A stretch of DNA of 64,000 nt from Pyrinomonadaceae bacterium (lineage in GTDB: Bacteria; Acidobacteriota; Blastocatellia; Pyrinomonadales; Pyrinomonadaceae), in assembly GCA_030841085.1 (NCBI GenBank), contig JAVEDP010000019.1, positions 1-64,000 of the forward strand, given 5' to 3'. The position numbers and the translations under genes were made by a program. Shown here one piece after another: positions 36,005 to 45,753 of the stretch (its first letter is position 1; each line of letters opens with the position of its first letter). The notes under the pieces were generated by a model. That model searched no databases. It saw only the letters and a list, made by a program, of their open reading frames with translations, and was not told the DNA's origin.

Positions 36005-37558
36005 ATGTTGCCGTCTGGAATTTCAAATCAGCCGCAGCTTGCCTGCGATGACAAAAATCGCCACTTCCGAACCGATCACTTAAAAGACGATCTGGCCGGA
36101 CGCTCCACCCGTGGCGGTGCCATTACTCTGTCGGCGCAGGTGTTTAAATTTGTGCTCAGCACGGCCGCGACGATTGTGCTCGCACGTTTGTTGGTTCCGC
36201 AGGACTACGGCTTGATTGGCATGGTGGCTATCCTGACCAGCTTTCTCGGCATGTTCCAGTACATGGGCTTGTCAACCGCGACCATCAAATGGTCCGAACT
36301 GGATCATCGACAAGTGAGCACTCTGTTTTGGCTAAACATGGGGTTGAGTGCCGCCATTATGTTGCTGGCATTAGCTGGCGCTCCGCTGCTGGCCTGGTTT
36401 TACAAAGAGCCGCGGCTAATCGCGATCACTGCCGGATATGCCGTAACAATTTTCTTAACGGGGCTGACTATTCAGCACGAAGCTATTCTAATGCGGCAGA
36501 TGCGCTTTACGGCCGTAGCTATCATCGAGATTACCGCGATGACGGCAGGTTTGGCCGCGGCCATCGTGGCCGCCTGGTACGGTGCCGGTTACTGGGCGCT
36601 GGTGATCAATCAGATGGTGTTGGCCATCGTCGCAGTCATTGGACTGTGGACGGCGTGCAGGTGGCGGCCAGGCTTGCCCGGAAGAAGCAAAGACATCCGC
36701 TTGTTAATCTCATACGGCGGGAATCTCACCGGCTTTAACGTAATGAATTATCTTTCGAAAAATCTTGACAACGCGCTGATCGGCAAATTTTGGGGAGCTT
36801 ACCAATTGGGCATTTACTCCAGAGCTTATCAATTACTGCTGCTGCCCATGGCGCAAATCAATAGCCCGCTGGTCTCGGTTGCAGTGCCGGCGTTGAGTCG
36901 CTTGTCCGATTCGCCTGCACGTTATCGCAGCGCTTACCTGCGAGTGCTCGAGAAGATCGCAATGATCACGATGCCCGGGGTGATCTTCATGATTGCCACC
37001 TCTGACTGGCTGGTGCTCTTTTTGCTTGGGCCCCAATGGAAGGACACGGGACGCATATTCATGCTGCTCGGGGTAGCCGCGCTGATTCAGCCGGTCACCC
37101 GCACCGCTCTGTGGTTATTCACAACGCAGGGCCGGGCGCGCGAATTGTTCAAGTGGGGATTCATTAGCAGCGGCATCGGAGTCGTTTCAATCGTAGCCGG
37201 CTTGCGTTGGGGAGCGACGGGCGTCGCGGCCGCGTACGCCGCGACAGATCTTTGCGTCACGACGCCACTACTGTTCTGGTATGTCGGCCGGAGCGGGCCG
37301 GTTCGATCAGCCGACTTCTATCGCACAATCGCTCCGGCATTCTGCGCCTCAGTTTGCTCGCTGGCAGCTTTGCTCATCGGTCGCCCCTGGTTGGAAGTCG
37401 TGCCGAGTCTTATGACGCGCTTAGGTATTGCTTTTCTGATTGCCGCAGCGGTCTCGTTGCTGATTTTTTCGGCGCTACCCGCCGGAAGGCTGGCGATGCG
37501 CAGCTTCAAAGAAATGCTACTGATATTAGTGAAACGCGATCGGGAATCGGTAGCCTGA
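36005..37558 (+). CDS. Wzx-type polysaccharide flippase
   Basis: 517 residues. After about 45 hydrophilic residues come twelve to fourteen membrane helices. The opening STAATIVLARLLVPQDYGLI is the hallmark of the PST/Wzx transporters, and NYLSKNLDNALIGKFWGAYQ occurs mid-protein as in that family. It would flip the lipid-linked repeat across the inner membrane for the ligase or polymerase proteins. ATG 36005 gives an unusually long N-terminal tail; a later start near residue 25-30 is possible. Confidence 0.85.
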   Translation: MLPSGISNQPQLACDDKNRHFRTDHLKDDLAGRSTRGGAITLSAQVFKFVLSTAATIVLARLLVPQDYGLIGMVAILTSFLGMFQYMGLSTATIKWSELDHRQVSTLFWLNMGLSAAIMLLALAGAPLLAWFYKEPRLIAITAGYAVTIFLTGLTIQHEAILMRQMRFTAVAIIEITAMTAGLAAAIVAAWYGAGYWALVINQMVLAIVAVIGLWTACRWRPGLPGRSKDIRLLISYGGNLTGFNVMNYLSKNLDNALIGKFWGAYQLGIYSRAYQLLLLPMAQINSPLVSVAVPALSRLSDSPARYRSAYLRVLEKIAMITMPGVIFMIATSDWLVLFLLGPQWKDTGRIFMLLGVAALIQPVTRTALWLFTTQGRARELFKWGFISSGIGVVSIVAGLRWGATGVAAAYAATDLCVTTPLLFWYVGRSGPVRSADFYRTIAPAFCASVCSLAALLIGRPWLEVVPSLMTRLGIAFLIAAAVSLLIFSALPAGRLAMRSFKEMLLILVKRDRESVA

Positions 37559-37571
37559 ACAACATTGGACA

Positions 37572-38597
37572 ATGCTAAAAAAATTCAAACAAGCCACACT
37601 CAGATCTCTTAAGACGTCCGGCGTATCGACGCTGGTGCAGAACAGTCGTTGGCGTCGCCAGCGACTACTGATTCTCGGCTATCACGGAATCTCTCTAAAG
37701 GATGAGCACGAATGGAATAATACGCAGTACATGCCGCCCGCAGTTTTGCGCGCGAGGTTGGGCCAATTGAAAAAGTCCCGTTGCAATGTTCTGCCACTGG
37801 ACGAAGCCATCAAGCGGCTTTACGCGAACGATCTCCCAGACCGCGCGGTGGCGCTAACATTCGACGACGGTACCGCCGATTTTTACCAGCGAGCCTTTCC
37901 TCTGTTGAGGGAATTCGACTTCCCTGTCACGCTTTACTTGACGACGTTCTATTCGCAATACAATCGGCCGGTCTTCGATCTGATGTGCTCCTATCTGCTG
38001 TGGAAAGGCCGGAACGAAACCCTGAACCTGCAGGAGTTTACCGGCGAGGATTTCCGATTTGAATTAGGCGATTCGGACTCGCAGGAAGTGGCCCGCCGCG
38101 GTATTCATGCTTTTGCCCGCGAAAACAAATTGTCGGCCGAAGAAAAAGACACGCTACTTTCAAAACTCGCGGCGCGGCTTAAGATCGACTACGAGGCCCT
38201 GCTCGCGCAACGGATCATGCACAACCTCACGCCCGACGAAGTCAAGAAGTTGGCTTCCGATGGCCTTGATATCCAGTTGCACACGCATCGCCACCGGACG
38301 CCAAAAGATCGCAGCCTATTCATTCGCGAGATCGAAGATAACCGCCGAAGCATTCAGGCCATGACCGGAAAAACGACTTCGCACTTTTGTTATCCCAGCG
38401 GGGCTTACGATCTCGAATTTCTGCCCTGGTTGCGGGAATCCGGGGTTATCTCAGCCACGACCTGCAAGCCGGGCTTTGCCTCACAGGCCGCCGATCGTTT
38501 GCTTCTGCCGCGAGTCCTGGACAACCTCTCGCTATCACCGATTGAATTCGAGAGTTGGTTAACCGGAGTATCGGCCGCGCTGCCACGCAGGCGTTAA
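37572..38597 (+). CDS. Polysaccharide deacetylase (NodB family)
   Basis: 341 residues. LILGYHGIS and VALTFDDGTADFYQRAFPLL are motif 1 of carbohydrate esterase family 4. LHTHRHRTP supplies the metal-binding histidines and CYPSGAYD the next motif. No signal peptide is visible, so cytoplasmic action on a precursor or cryptic export is possible. Only 13 bp separate it from the flippase gene and 12 bp from the next transferase, so this is one operon. Confidence 0.85.
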   Translation: MLKKFKQATLRSLKTSGVSTLVQNSRWRRQRLLILGYHGISLKDEHEWNNTQYMPPAVLRARLGQLKKSRCNVLPLDEAIKRLYANDLPDRAVALTFDDGTADFYQRAFPLLREFDFPVTLYLTTFYSQYNRPVFDLMCSYLLWKGRNETLNLQEFTGEDFRFELGDSDSQEVARRGIHAFARENKLSAEEKDTLLSKLAARLKIDYEALLAQRIMHNLTPDEVKKLASDGLDIQLHTHRHRTPKDRSLFIREIEDNRRSIQAMTGKTTSHFCYPSGAYDLEFLPWLRESGVISATTCKPGFASQAADRLLLPRVLDNLSLSPIEFESWLTGVSAALPRRR

Positions 38598-38609
38598 GGA
38601 AACGACACG

Positions 38610-39632
38610 ATGCCAAAGATCAGCGTTATTATTCCGGCTTACAACGTTGCGCCATACGTTGGCGAGACGCTCCGGTCTGTCTTTGCGCAAACCTTCGTTG
38701 ATTTTGAGGTGATCATCGTCAACGATGGCTCTCCGGATACTGAGGAGTTTGAGCGCGTACTCACGCCTTTTCGGGAACGCATTAATTATCTAACTCAGGA
38801 AAATCGCGGTGCAAGTGCCGCTCGCAACACTGGCCTGCGCGCAGCACGCGGCGAGTTTGTAGCTTTTCTGGATGCTGACGATCTTTGGCTGCCCGGCTAT
38901 CTTGCAGATCAGCTGGCCGTCATTCGCGAGCGAAATTGTGATCTGGTCTGTGCGGACGCCCTGATTTTCGGCGAATCGCCGGACGCCGGCCGGACCTACT
39001 TCGAAACCGTAATGGACTCGCCGCCGCCAAACGAGGTGACGTTCCTTGATTTATTGAGCGGCGAACGAAGCCTGATTACTTCCGGGGTATTGACTCGTCG
39101 CGAACATGTTCTCGCAGTCGGCCTTTTCGACGAGAAGCTCCGCAATGCGCAGGATTTCGATCTTTGGCTGCGTTTGGCACGACACGGGACTCGTCTGGTT
39201 TATCAACCGCGCGTGCTTTTGAAATATCGCGCTCGGCTCAACAGCCTCACGGGCGACGCTATCAACTCGCACCTGCGAGAGCTATTGGTCTTTGAAAAGG
39301 TCGAGCAGTCATACGACCTGACGCCTGAGGAGCGCGTACAAGTCGAACCGGTGATTCGAAACCGTCGTGCCCTGCTGCAATACGAGTTGGGCAAACTTCG
39401 TCTCGTGCCGCGTGATTTTGCGCGCGCGCGTGAAGCGTTTGCCAAATCAAACAGCTTGCGGCCGAGTTTGAAAGCGCATGCAGCGCTGTGGCTCGCGTGG
39501 CTAGCTCCAACTTGGATGCGGGCGCTCTACGTCCGGCGCACCGTAGATCAATTTCGACCGACGCCGAACCCCGCCTGTTTGACCCCGCAAAACAACAACC
39601 GCGCCCGAGCGCCATTTCAGAAACAAATTTGA
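38610..39632 (+). CDS. Glycosyltransferase family 2
   Basis: 340 residues. The GT-A opening SVIIPAYNVAPYVGETL, VIIVNDGSPDTEEF, ENRGASAARNTGLRAARG and the metal site FLDADDLWL are all present. No membrane helix in the catalytic part, so it is a soluble or peripheral enzyme. The last 60 residues are basic. It would add a single sugar to the lipid-linked chain. Confidence 0.85.
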   Translation: MPKISVIIPAYNVAPYVGETLRSVFAQTFVDFEVIIVNDGSPDTEEFERVLTPFRERINYLTQENRGASAARNTGLRAARGEFVAFLDADDLWLPGYLADQLAVIRERNCDLVCADALIFGESPDAGRTYFETVMDSPPPNEVTFLDLLSGERSLITSGVLTRREHVLAVGLFDEKLRNAQDFDLWLRLARHGTRLVYQPRVLLKYRARLNSLTGDAINSHLRELLVFEKVEQSYDLTPEERVQVEPVIRNRRALLQYELGKLRLVPRDFARAREAFAKSNSLRPSLKAHAALWLAWLAPTWMRALYVRRTVDQFRPTPNPACLTPQNNNRARAPFQKQI

Positions 39633-39718
39633 GGATTCGCTTCTTCTATTCATGCCATCTATTCATGCCATCCGCCTGATGACGGGGCGGGTGAAATTGC
39701 GACGAACGCTGACTTAAA

Positions 39719-41122
39719 ATGAACCCAACCAAAGCATTGCCCGCTGAAATGTCACAGTGGTTCAAGGACCGCTTCTATTCGTCGCGTGCGCTCCAGTATC
39801 CGTACCGATCCTGGTTGGATATGCAATCGAAGGCTGCGCTCGCTCGGCGGCAGCCATTCGAAGCCGCCAGTCGCATGCTGCATATGTGGCGGCAGTTGGG
39901 AAGCGAACGTTTTGGCGCCGAACGTGTGGCGCGGCTGATGGAAGTGGTGCGCGAAAATTGTTATCGCAATGGCGAGTTGCTTCCAGCTGCCGAGAATCGC
40001 CTGCGTCTGGAGTTTGTTCAATCAGACAAAGCCCGTGAGATCAGAAAGCTCTATGGCGCTTTCCCTTTGGAGCATAGAGTGCGCTTGCGCTATCCGAACG
40101 ACGATGCTCTTGAGCGACAGGGCGATCTGATCGTTCTGAAGCCTTACGATCCGCAGAGCGGCGAGCGCGGAGTCCTGATGTTGATGTATAGCGAAGCCGT
40201 GCTGGCGATGGCCGCCGTGTACGATTTGGCCGCGCTGGCATCGCAGTACATGTTCGTGCTCGAGCCCAGCAGTTGGGGATATCAGGATGTTCGCTTCCTT
40301 CTGTATCTCGGATCCGATCTCGATGTGGTGATTCAGTCCCCGCGCTATGCCGACTTTGAATTTATCGAAAGTCTGCAAACGAATCTGATCGCGGTCCGCG
40401 TCGGCGCCGGCGAGTGGGTTGACCCGGCAATTTTTCAGGCTAGAGAGAAAGACAAGCCGGCTGTTTACGATGTGGTCATGGTGGCCGCTTGGGATCCGCT
40501 GAAGCGCCACGAAGTTTTTTTCCGCGCGGCCGCGCGAGTGAAGCGCGAACGACCGCTGCGCTTTGCATTGATTGGCTATGACATGGGTTGGACGCGGGAA
40601 CCGATCGAGCTTTTGCTGCGCCAACACGATCTGACGAATGAGGCAACCATCTACGAAAACATTCCTCACGCCGAAGTCGCCCGCATAGTTGCCGATTCAA
40701 AGGTTTCGCTGCTGCTATCACAACGCGAGGGCGCCAGCCGCGCTATCTACGAAAGCATGTTCTGCGGCACGCCTATCATCGTCTATAGCCACCAGTGTGG
40801 GGTCAATCTGGATCACGTGAACCAGCGCACTGGATTGCTTGCCGACGACGACGAGTTGGCTGACGCAATCAAGTATGTTTTGGATCATCCCCAGGCTTTT
40901 GACCCGCGCGGCTGGGCTATGGAGAACGCCGGCTACAGCAACGCTACGGAAAAGATAAATGAGGCGCTCGCTGAGATGGCCTCGCTGCGCGGACGTATCT
41001 GGACCAGAGACATAGCGGCTAAGAAAAATGCGCCCAACCTGCGTTATGCCGCGCCGGGGGTCTATGAGAACTTCGCCGCAGAATATGAACGCCTGAGCGA
41101 GTTTCTGCTCCCGCTTGACTGA
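39719..41122 (+). CDS. Glycosyltransferase-like protein (GT4 C-terminal half)
   Basis: 467 residues. The second half is a GT-B donor domain: VYDVVMVAAWDPLKRHEVFF, RFALIGYDMGW and SQREGASRAIYESMFCGTPI. The first 200 residues have no pattern known to me and no helix for membrane insertion. It is likely a sugar transferase with an uncommon acceptor domain. Its 3' end meets the PhyH-type gene, with an alternative TTG start of that gene overlapping by 8 bp. Confidence 0.7.
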   Translation: MNPTKALPAEMSQWFKDRFYSSRALQYPYRSWLDMQSKAALARRQPFEAASRMLHMWRQLGSERFGAERVARLMEVVRENCYRNGELLPAAENRLRLEFVQSDKAREIRKLYGAFPLEHRVRLRYPNDDALERQGDLIVLKPYDPQSGERGVLMLMYSEAVLAMAAVYDLAALASQYMFVLEPSSWGYQDVRFLLYLGSDLDVVIQSPRYADFEFIESLQTNLIAVRVGAGEWVDPAIFQAREKDKPAVYDVVMVAAWDPLKRHEVFFRAAARVKRERPLRFALIGYDMGWTREPIELLLRQHDLTNEATIYENIPHAEVARIVADSKVSLLLSQREGASRAIYESMFCGTPIIVYSHQCGVNLDHVNQRTGLLADDDELADAIKYVLDHPQAFDPRGWAMENAGYSNATEKINEALAEMASLRGRIWTRDIAAKKNAPNLRYAAPGVYENFAAEYERLSEFLLPLD

Positions 41123-41138
41123 CACTTCGAAAAACGTC

Positions 41139-42098
41139 ATGAGAAACTTTAAAGAGAATCGCCGCTTGGTGCAGTCCTCCCTCGAACCCACTCCGTTGTG
41201 GCCCCGCCCTGAAACTGATGATTTGGTTGCGGACTTGAAGAGAGATGGAGTCATTGTGCTGCCAAATATTCTCAGCGCCGAACAACTGGGTGACATGCAG
41301 CAGGCGTTCGAGTCGCGCTTGCGCAGAATGCGCTGGAACAATATCGAAGGCTATCAAAAGACCGAACGGCATCGTCACATGGTCGAAGACGTTTTGCTGC
41401 TGGACCAGGGGTTTGTCGATCTGGCCGTGCACCCATTAGTAAAACAGATCGTGACCAGGTACCTAGGAACGGATTACGAGCTAACGGAAGCGAAGGGTTG
41501 GAAATCCCTGTCCACTAGACGCGACTTTCATGGCTGGCATGGTGACGCCTGGTACGACCAAACTACCGAGAAGAAGATCCACCGGGAAATCAAATTGGCA
41601 ATGTATCTCACGGAGGTGCACAGTGGAGCTTTCAATTACATAAGAGGAAGTCACGGTAAACAGCATCCTCGCACCGTCAAAAATCAGGAAGTCGAGAATT
41701 TCGATGCTTCGCGATTTGTCGAACTTACGGGTGCTGCCGGAACCGCTTTTCTGTTTGATACTTCCGGGATTCATCGTCAGGGCGTACCCATGCTCGAGCC
41801 TCGCCAGGCGATTTTTTACAACTACCATGATCCGCGTGTTCGATTGCAGCAGGAGGATGTCAGCTATTACCGCTATCATCCGCTGCTGCTTAACGCTGCG
41901 TTTCTGGGCCGCTTGTCGCGCGAAGACCAACGCATCCTGGGCTTCGGCAATAAGACCAACCTTCAGTCATGCTTTGAGCGACAGACGCAAACACCGCTCG
42001 CTTTCAAGGCTTCCAGCGCTATATTCGATGCGCAGCTTCGCGTTCGAGAGTTGCGCGACAGAATCGCCGCGCGCTTGAGACGAACGTTTCACTCGTAA
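41139..42098 (+). CDS. Phytanoyl-CoA dioxygenase (PhyH) family protein
   Basis: I chose ATG 41139; TTG 41115 would add eight residues and overlap the previous gene. The iron site of PhyH-type Fe(II)/2-oxoglutarate oxygenases is visible as HGD within FHGWHGDAWYD, with the distal His in FDTSGIHRQG; the Arg of PRQAIFYNYHD could hold 2-oxoglutarate. VHSGAFNYIRGSHGKQHP is typical of the family. Between glycosyltransferases it probably hydroxylates a sugar or lipid component. The substrate is unknown. Confidence 0.75.
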   Translation: MRNFKENRRLVQSSLEPTPLWPRPETDDLVADLKRDGVIVLPNILSAEQLGDMQQAFESRLRRMRWNNIEGYQKTERHRHMVEDVLLLDQGFVDLAVHPLVKQIVTRYLGTDYELTEAKGWKSLSTRRDFHGWHGDAWYDQTTEKKIHREIKLAMYLTEVHSGAFNYIRGSHGKQHPRTVKNQEVENFDASRFVELTGAAGTAFLFDTSGIHRQGVPMLEPRQAIFYNYHDPRVRLQQEDVSYYRYHPLLLNAAFLGRLSREDQRILGFGNKTNLQSCFERQTQTPLAFKASSAIFDAQLRVRELRDRIAARLRRTFHS

Positions 42099-42180
42099 AG
42101 CAAACTGTTAGTTTGCGACGGCGCGGAAGCACTCAAGCTCAAGTGGCAACGAACCACCGCAAGCTAACAGTTTGCTTTAC
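42095..42180. repeat. Inverted repeat between PhyH and glycosyltransferase genes
   Basis: The 23-nt gtaaagcaaactgttagtttgcg arm at 42095-42117 is repeated in inverted, slightly altered form at 42158-42180. Each arm is itself a small palindrome (gcaaact-gtt-agtttgc). The same 23 nt occurs once more at 58971-58993. It can form a long hairpin and might stop or attenuate transcription. There is no U-run. Confidence 0.75.
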
Positions 42181-42185
42181 AAAAC

Positions 42186-43319
42186 ATGCCAACACTAGTT
42201 TCAGTATTTGGAATTGAACCTCGTCGCATCGGCGGGACCGAGACTTTTGCGCGTGAGCTCTCGCTTCAACTTGGCGAACGCGGCTGGAAAAGTGTGCTCT
42301 TGTTTTTGTCGGAACCAACTGCAGAAGTCCGGCGCTTCCTCGATCTGCCGAATACTTCGCTTGGCATTTACGCGAGTGCAAACGACGGTAGCCTGAAGAT
42401 CGGCAGGAACCTGGCGGGAATCACGCGCGCTCACCAGCCAGAAATTCTACACCTTCATTTCACCGGCTTCCTTAATCTGTATTCATGGATCGCGCGCGCG
42501 CAGTCGGTAAAGAAGGTTTTTTTCACTGACCACCATTCACGGTCGGCCGGATACGTTCCTGCCCGCGCGCCTTTTTGGAAACGGCATGCCGCGCGTTTCA
42601 TCAATGGTCCACTGACTAAAGTGATCTCCGTCAGCAACTACGGCTATGAATGTATGACCGCATTCGATCTGCTGCCGAGAAACCGCTTCAAAATGATCTA
42701 CAACGGAGTCGATCTCTCTCGCGTCAAGACCGACACGCAACGCGCGCTCGACTTTCGCCGGCGTTATGCAATTCCAGCGGGACGAGCAATCGTCACGCAG
42801 GTAAGTTGGATGATTCCGGAGAAGGGAATCAGCGATTTCCTAGAAACTGCGCGCCTGGTAACTACCCAGAATCGCAATGTGCAGTTTGTGATCGTGGGTG
42901 ACGGCGCATACCGCGAGCAGTACATGAAAGACGCCGAGGCGATGGGAATTGAAGATCGGGTGACGTGGACGGGCATGGTCGAAGATCCGTTCGGCGAGGG
43001 AGTCTTCGCAGCGGCCGATATTGTCTGCCAACTCTCCCGCTGGGAGGAAGTGTTCGGCTGGATGATCGCGGAAGCGATGGCCCATGGCAAACCGATCGTG
43101 GCTACCCGAGTGGGCGGCATTCCCGAATTGATAAGCGAAGGGCTATCGGGATTTTTAGTTGAGCGAACTGACGCGGCTGCGGCCGCTAAGAAATTGATCC
43201 GGCTGCTGCAGGATCCGGGGCTGCGACGTGCGATGGGTGACGCAGGACGCAAGCTGGTGGCTGAAAGATTCAATCTCAAAACAAACGTGGCGCAGCTAGT
43301 CAAACTCTACGACATCTGA
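42186..43319 (+). CDS. Glycosyltransferase family 4
   Basis: 377 residues. LVSVFGIEPRRIGGTETFAREL is a classic GT4 opening with the Gly loop (residues 15-18). Further signatures are VTQVSWMIPEKGISDFL, FVIVGDGAYREQYM, SRWEEVFGWMIAEAMAHGKP and GGIPELISEG. It closes the second polysaccharide gene block. Bases 43320-43516 after it hold no gene that I can see. Confidence 0.85.
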   Translation: MPTLVSVFGIEPRRIGGTETFARELSLQLGERGWKSVLLFLSEPTAEVRRFLDLPNTSLGIYASANDGSLKIGRNLAGITRAHQPEILHLHFTGFLNLYSWIARAQSVKKVFFTDHHSRSAGYVPARAPFWKRHAARFINGPLTKVISVSNYGYECMTAFDLLPRNRFKMIYNGVDLSRVKTDTQRALDFRRRYAIPAGRAIVTQVSWMIPEKGISDFLETARLVTTQNRNVQFVIVGDGAYREQYMKDAEAMGIEDRVTWTGMVEDPFGEGVFAAADIVCQLSRWEEVFGWMIAEAMAHGKPIVATRVGGIPELISEGLSGFLVERTDAAAAAKKLIRLLQDPGLRRAMGDAGRKLVAERFNLKTNVAQLVKLYDI

Positions 43320-43516
43320 AACTTGCACTGGCTTTTCTTCATATATCCAATCTTAGGCCTGTTTCTTCTACTTCGAACTTAAGGGTTCTTCAAGGTTTTC
43401 TTAAAGCTCCTGAGCTACAGCCGAGCTGTGAACGAATGTTCAACTTTGGCTCCATATGAAATAATCAATAGCGTTCGCGCGATCGAAAACGTTCCGCACT
43501 TAACCCGTAGGCTGGA

Positions 43517-44008
43517 GTGGAAACCTTGGTTGCCATAATTCTAAAAACCTCTCTCAGCGTTCTTTTAGTGGTTCCTCTCTTCAGCGGCGTTCAAGGCGCG
43601 CCGCGCAAACCTGCACGCGAAGCGTTTGGCTTGCGTTTGGGAATGAGCGAAGAGGCGGTGCACAAGCGTATGCGAAAGATTGCCACGCAACAGAAGGAAG
43701 AACGTGAAGAGGAAGAAGGCGGCGAGCAGGAAGTCTGGGTATTGAAGAAAGATGCGCGCTACAACTACTTGTTAACCAAATTCAGCCGCGAGCATCGCTT
43801 GATTCTTGTAACCGTCGTGGCCCACCCGAGCCGCGTTCGCTACTCGGATCTCGGTGAAACGAAAGACGCAACTGTCGCGACCGACGGCATCAACTACTCT
43901 TACAAATGGAAAATTCCTGGCCCGGGAAAGGAACGCGCGGTGCTCTTAATTGCGCGCGGCAGCAATGCTGAATTCCTTACGTCGTACTCACTTTATTTCA
44001 TTCGCTAG
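43517..44008 (+). CDS. Exported protein of unknown function
   Basis: 163 residues from GTG 43517. A signal peptide covers residues 1-27 (TSLSVLLVVPLFSGVQGA). The mature part begins with FGLRLGMSEEAVHKRM, a pattern of short exported proteins where a helix follows a Gly-Met turn, then a very acidic stretch (EEREEEEGGEQE) and a strand-rich C-terminal half. No family recognised. It is convergent with the minus-strand operon that starts 5 bp beyond its stop. Confidence 0.55.
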   Translation: METLVAIILKTSLSVLLVVPLFSGVQGAPRKPAREAFGLRLGMSEEAVHKRMRKIATQQKEEREEEEGGEQEVWVLKKDARYNYLLTKFSREHRLILVTVVAHPSRVRYSDLGETKDATVATDGINYSYKWKIPGPGKERAVLLIARGSNAEFLTSYSLYFIR

Positions 44009-44013
44009 TTGCC

Positions 44014-44355
44014 TTACATCCGCTTGATGATTATCAAGCCATGCCCAGCGGCAGCGGCAACCGAAAGCAATAGAATTATCAGCAAAGTGCCAACCGCGTA
44101 ATCGCTATCTACGTTCTGGCCCAGAGCGAACATGGCCAGCGAGCTCAGCAAAACTACCAAGCCGGCAATGCAAAAGTCTTTTCCCGGTAAATGGTTTGCT
44201 TCGTACCAGATTTTTGGATCGGAAAGAGTTTTGCGCGTGCGGCAGCCGTAAAAAGAATTTGGCGGTACCTTGCGCATTATCAGCGGGATGCTAATGCCGA
44301 TGAGTATCAATCCCGTCACCGCAAAAAGAATTGAGTAGTTTGCGACTTCTGTCAT
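44014..44355 (-). CDS. SdpI-family small membrane protein
   Basis: 113 residues from ATG 44355. Three hydrophobic helices (about 8-25, 61-78, 88-106) surround the conserved loop MRKVPPNSFYGCRTRKTLSD, then WYEANHLPGK, the signature of SdpI/YhfL-type proteins. In Bacillus SdpI gives immunity to a killing peptide and binds its repressor; most homologues have no assigned role. It is the last gene of the ArsR-SRPBCC-DoxX operon. Confidence 0.75.
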   Translation of the reverse strand: MTEVANYSILFAVTGLILIGISIPLIMRKVPPNSFYGCRTRKTLSDPKIWYEANHLPGKDFCIAGLVVLLSSLAMFALGQNVDSDYAVGTLLIILLLSVAAAAGHGLIIIKRM

Positions 44356-44406
44356 GGCCGTAACCGCGGTCCCGCGTGGGGTGGGAATTTATCAGGCCCG
44401 AGGATC

Positions 44407-44775
44407 TTAGTGCGCAGTCGGCACCAGCCGCCAGCGACCATAGGCAACGAAGGCCGTCAATAGTCCCGTAACCAGCGCGGGGATTGCCGCACTCACGCCG
44501 ATCATGAGCGAGATGGCCACGGCACCAATCATCAGGATTACTAAACCAGCGGCGGCCACCGGTGTCAGCCAGGGTTTTATGCGCAGCAGCATGGGCAGAA
44601 TTAATCCCAGCCCGCCCAGCACCTCGACCACGCCGACAAAGTGCAGGAAGAGTCCGGGAATCGCCACCGGCATCTGCTTTGTCATCTCTTCGACCGGCAT
44701 GATGAATTTCATGGCGCCGGCAAACAAAAAGAGAAGCGCCAGCAGCACCTGAATGATCCAAAGAGCAATGTTCAT
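44407..44775 (-). CDS. DoxX-family membrane protein
   Basis: 122 residues from ATG 44775. Four helices, with LALLFLFAGAMKFIMP near the start and GVVEVLGGLGLILPML in the middle, as in DoxX/DoxD-like proteins. The ATG overlaps the restored stop of the upstream SRPBCC gene (ATGA). Because that gene is frameshifted, a naive reading joins the two into one 273-residue frame (44407-45228); I consider this artificial. Confidence 0.75.
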   Translation of the reverse strand: MNIALWIIQVLLALLFLFAGAMKFIMPVEEMTKQMPVAIPGLFLHFVGVVEVLGGLGLILPMLLRIKPWLTPVAAAGLVILMIGAVAISLMIGVSAAIPALVTGLLTAFVAYGRWRLVPTAH

Positions 44776-45228
44776 GATTTGTCTCCTGCGATTTTTGCGA
44801 GATGCCCCTGAAGCCGTCCCAGCGTTTGATTCAATCCTTCGACCGCGCCGAATTTCTCGACAGTATTGTCGCGTTCGGCTGCCGACTCGAAAAGCATCTG
44901 CATATTGAGTCGAGTCTTGTCGCCCTCTTCGGTGAAGGTCACGGTCACGAAACTTTGGGCCTGAGAGGTGATCGTAAACCAGTCGCTGCGGTTTGACTAC
45001 TTCGACAAAAACAATTTCATTCTTGTAGTTAGTGCCATCCGGTCCATGCATGATGAATCGCCAGACGCCGCCGGGCTTCACTTGAATCTCATGAATCGTG
45101 TTCTTGAAACCGTTTGGCCCCCACCACTGGGCCAGGTGTTTCGGATCGGTCCAAACTTCCCATACGAGTTCGCGCGGCGCATCGAAGAGACGCGTAGCGC
45201 CTATTTCACGATCGGTTGTTTCAGTCAT
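44772..45228 (-). pseudogene. SRPBCC (AHSA1-like) protein, frameshifted
   Basis: From ATG 45228 the start matches AHSA1-type SRPBCC proteins (RLFDAPRELVWEVWTDPKHL, WWGPNGFKNTIHE). Near 44950 the text becomes nonsense (FRDRDLHRRG). Removing one base of the A3 run at 44950-44952 restores FVTVTFTEEGDKTRLNMQM, then AVEGLNQTLGRLQGHLAKI and a TGA at 44772-44774. The missing family tail is thus present in the next frame. It is either a true one-base insertion or a homopolymer error. Confidence 0.6.
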
Positions 45229-45252
45229 CGAGCTTTCCTTAAAAGCCTGTCC

Positions 45253-45753
45253 CTATTTCAAAATCTCAGCAAGCTTGTCGAATGATTCGTTCCAACCCGT
45301 GCCAGTCATATCGCTCATGCTTTCCGGCAGACCAACATGCTTCAGCGTCATTTTCGTTTTGCCGGCAATATCTTCAAAGGTGATTGTGACCAGCATCTCC
45401 AGCGGGAAGTCTTCATTCATTCCGTAATGTGATCCGGGGACGACGTTGCCCTCCGCGTCTGCAAATGAGTCCGTGCAAACCAAACGCTCAGGCGGAACGA
45501 TTTCGCGATAAGTCCCAGTAGTCCAAAATTCCTGGCCCTCTGGACTACGCATGCAAGTGAGATACTTGCCGCCTACGCGCAGATCGATCTTGGCTACAGG
45601 CGCCGTGAAATTTTTCGGTCCCCACCACTTTACGATTCGCTCTGGATCGGTCCACGCCTGCCACACAAGTTCGCGCGGCGCATCGAAAATGCGCGTGATT
45701 ACGAGTTCAGGCTTTGCTGACTGCGCTGCGGAACTTTCTCGTTGTTCGTCCAT
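45253..45753 (-). CDS. SRPBCC (AHSA1-like) protein
   Basis: 166 residues from ATG 45753. ITRIFDAPRELVWQAWTDPE, VKWWGPKNFTAPV and the end GTGWNESFDKLAEIL are standard AHSA1-like features of a small ligand-binding helix-grip fold. Ligand unknown. It overlaps the ArsR gene by 47 bp, an arrangement seen often for ArsR-SRPBCC pairs. The next gene is a diverged, frameshifted paralogue. Confidence 0.8.
   Translation of the reverse strand: MDEQRESSAAQSAKPELVITRIFDAPRELVWQAWTDPERIVKWWGPKNFTAPVAKIDLRVGGKYLTCMRSPEGQEFWTTGTYREIVPPERLVCTDSFADAEGNVVPGSHYGMNEDFPLEMLVTITFEDIAGKTKMTLKHVGLPESMSDMTGTGWNESFDKLAEILK

Noticed and set aside
40022-40669. Minus-strand 215-codon frame opposite a glycosyltransferase
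   Set aside because: No recognisable motif and fully inside a plus-strand coding region.
44407-45228. A single 273-residue SRPBCC-DoxX fusion protein
   Set aside because: The middle of the frame is nonsense. A one-base correction restores a full SRPBCC tail with an ATGA overlap to an independent DoxX start.
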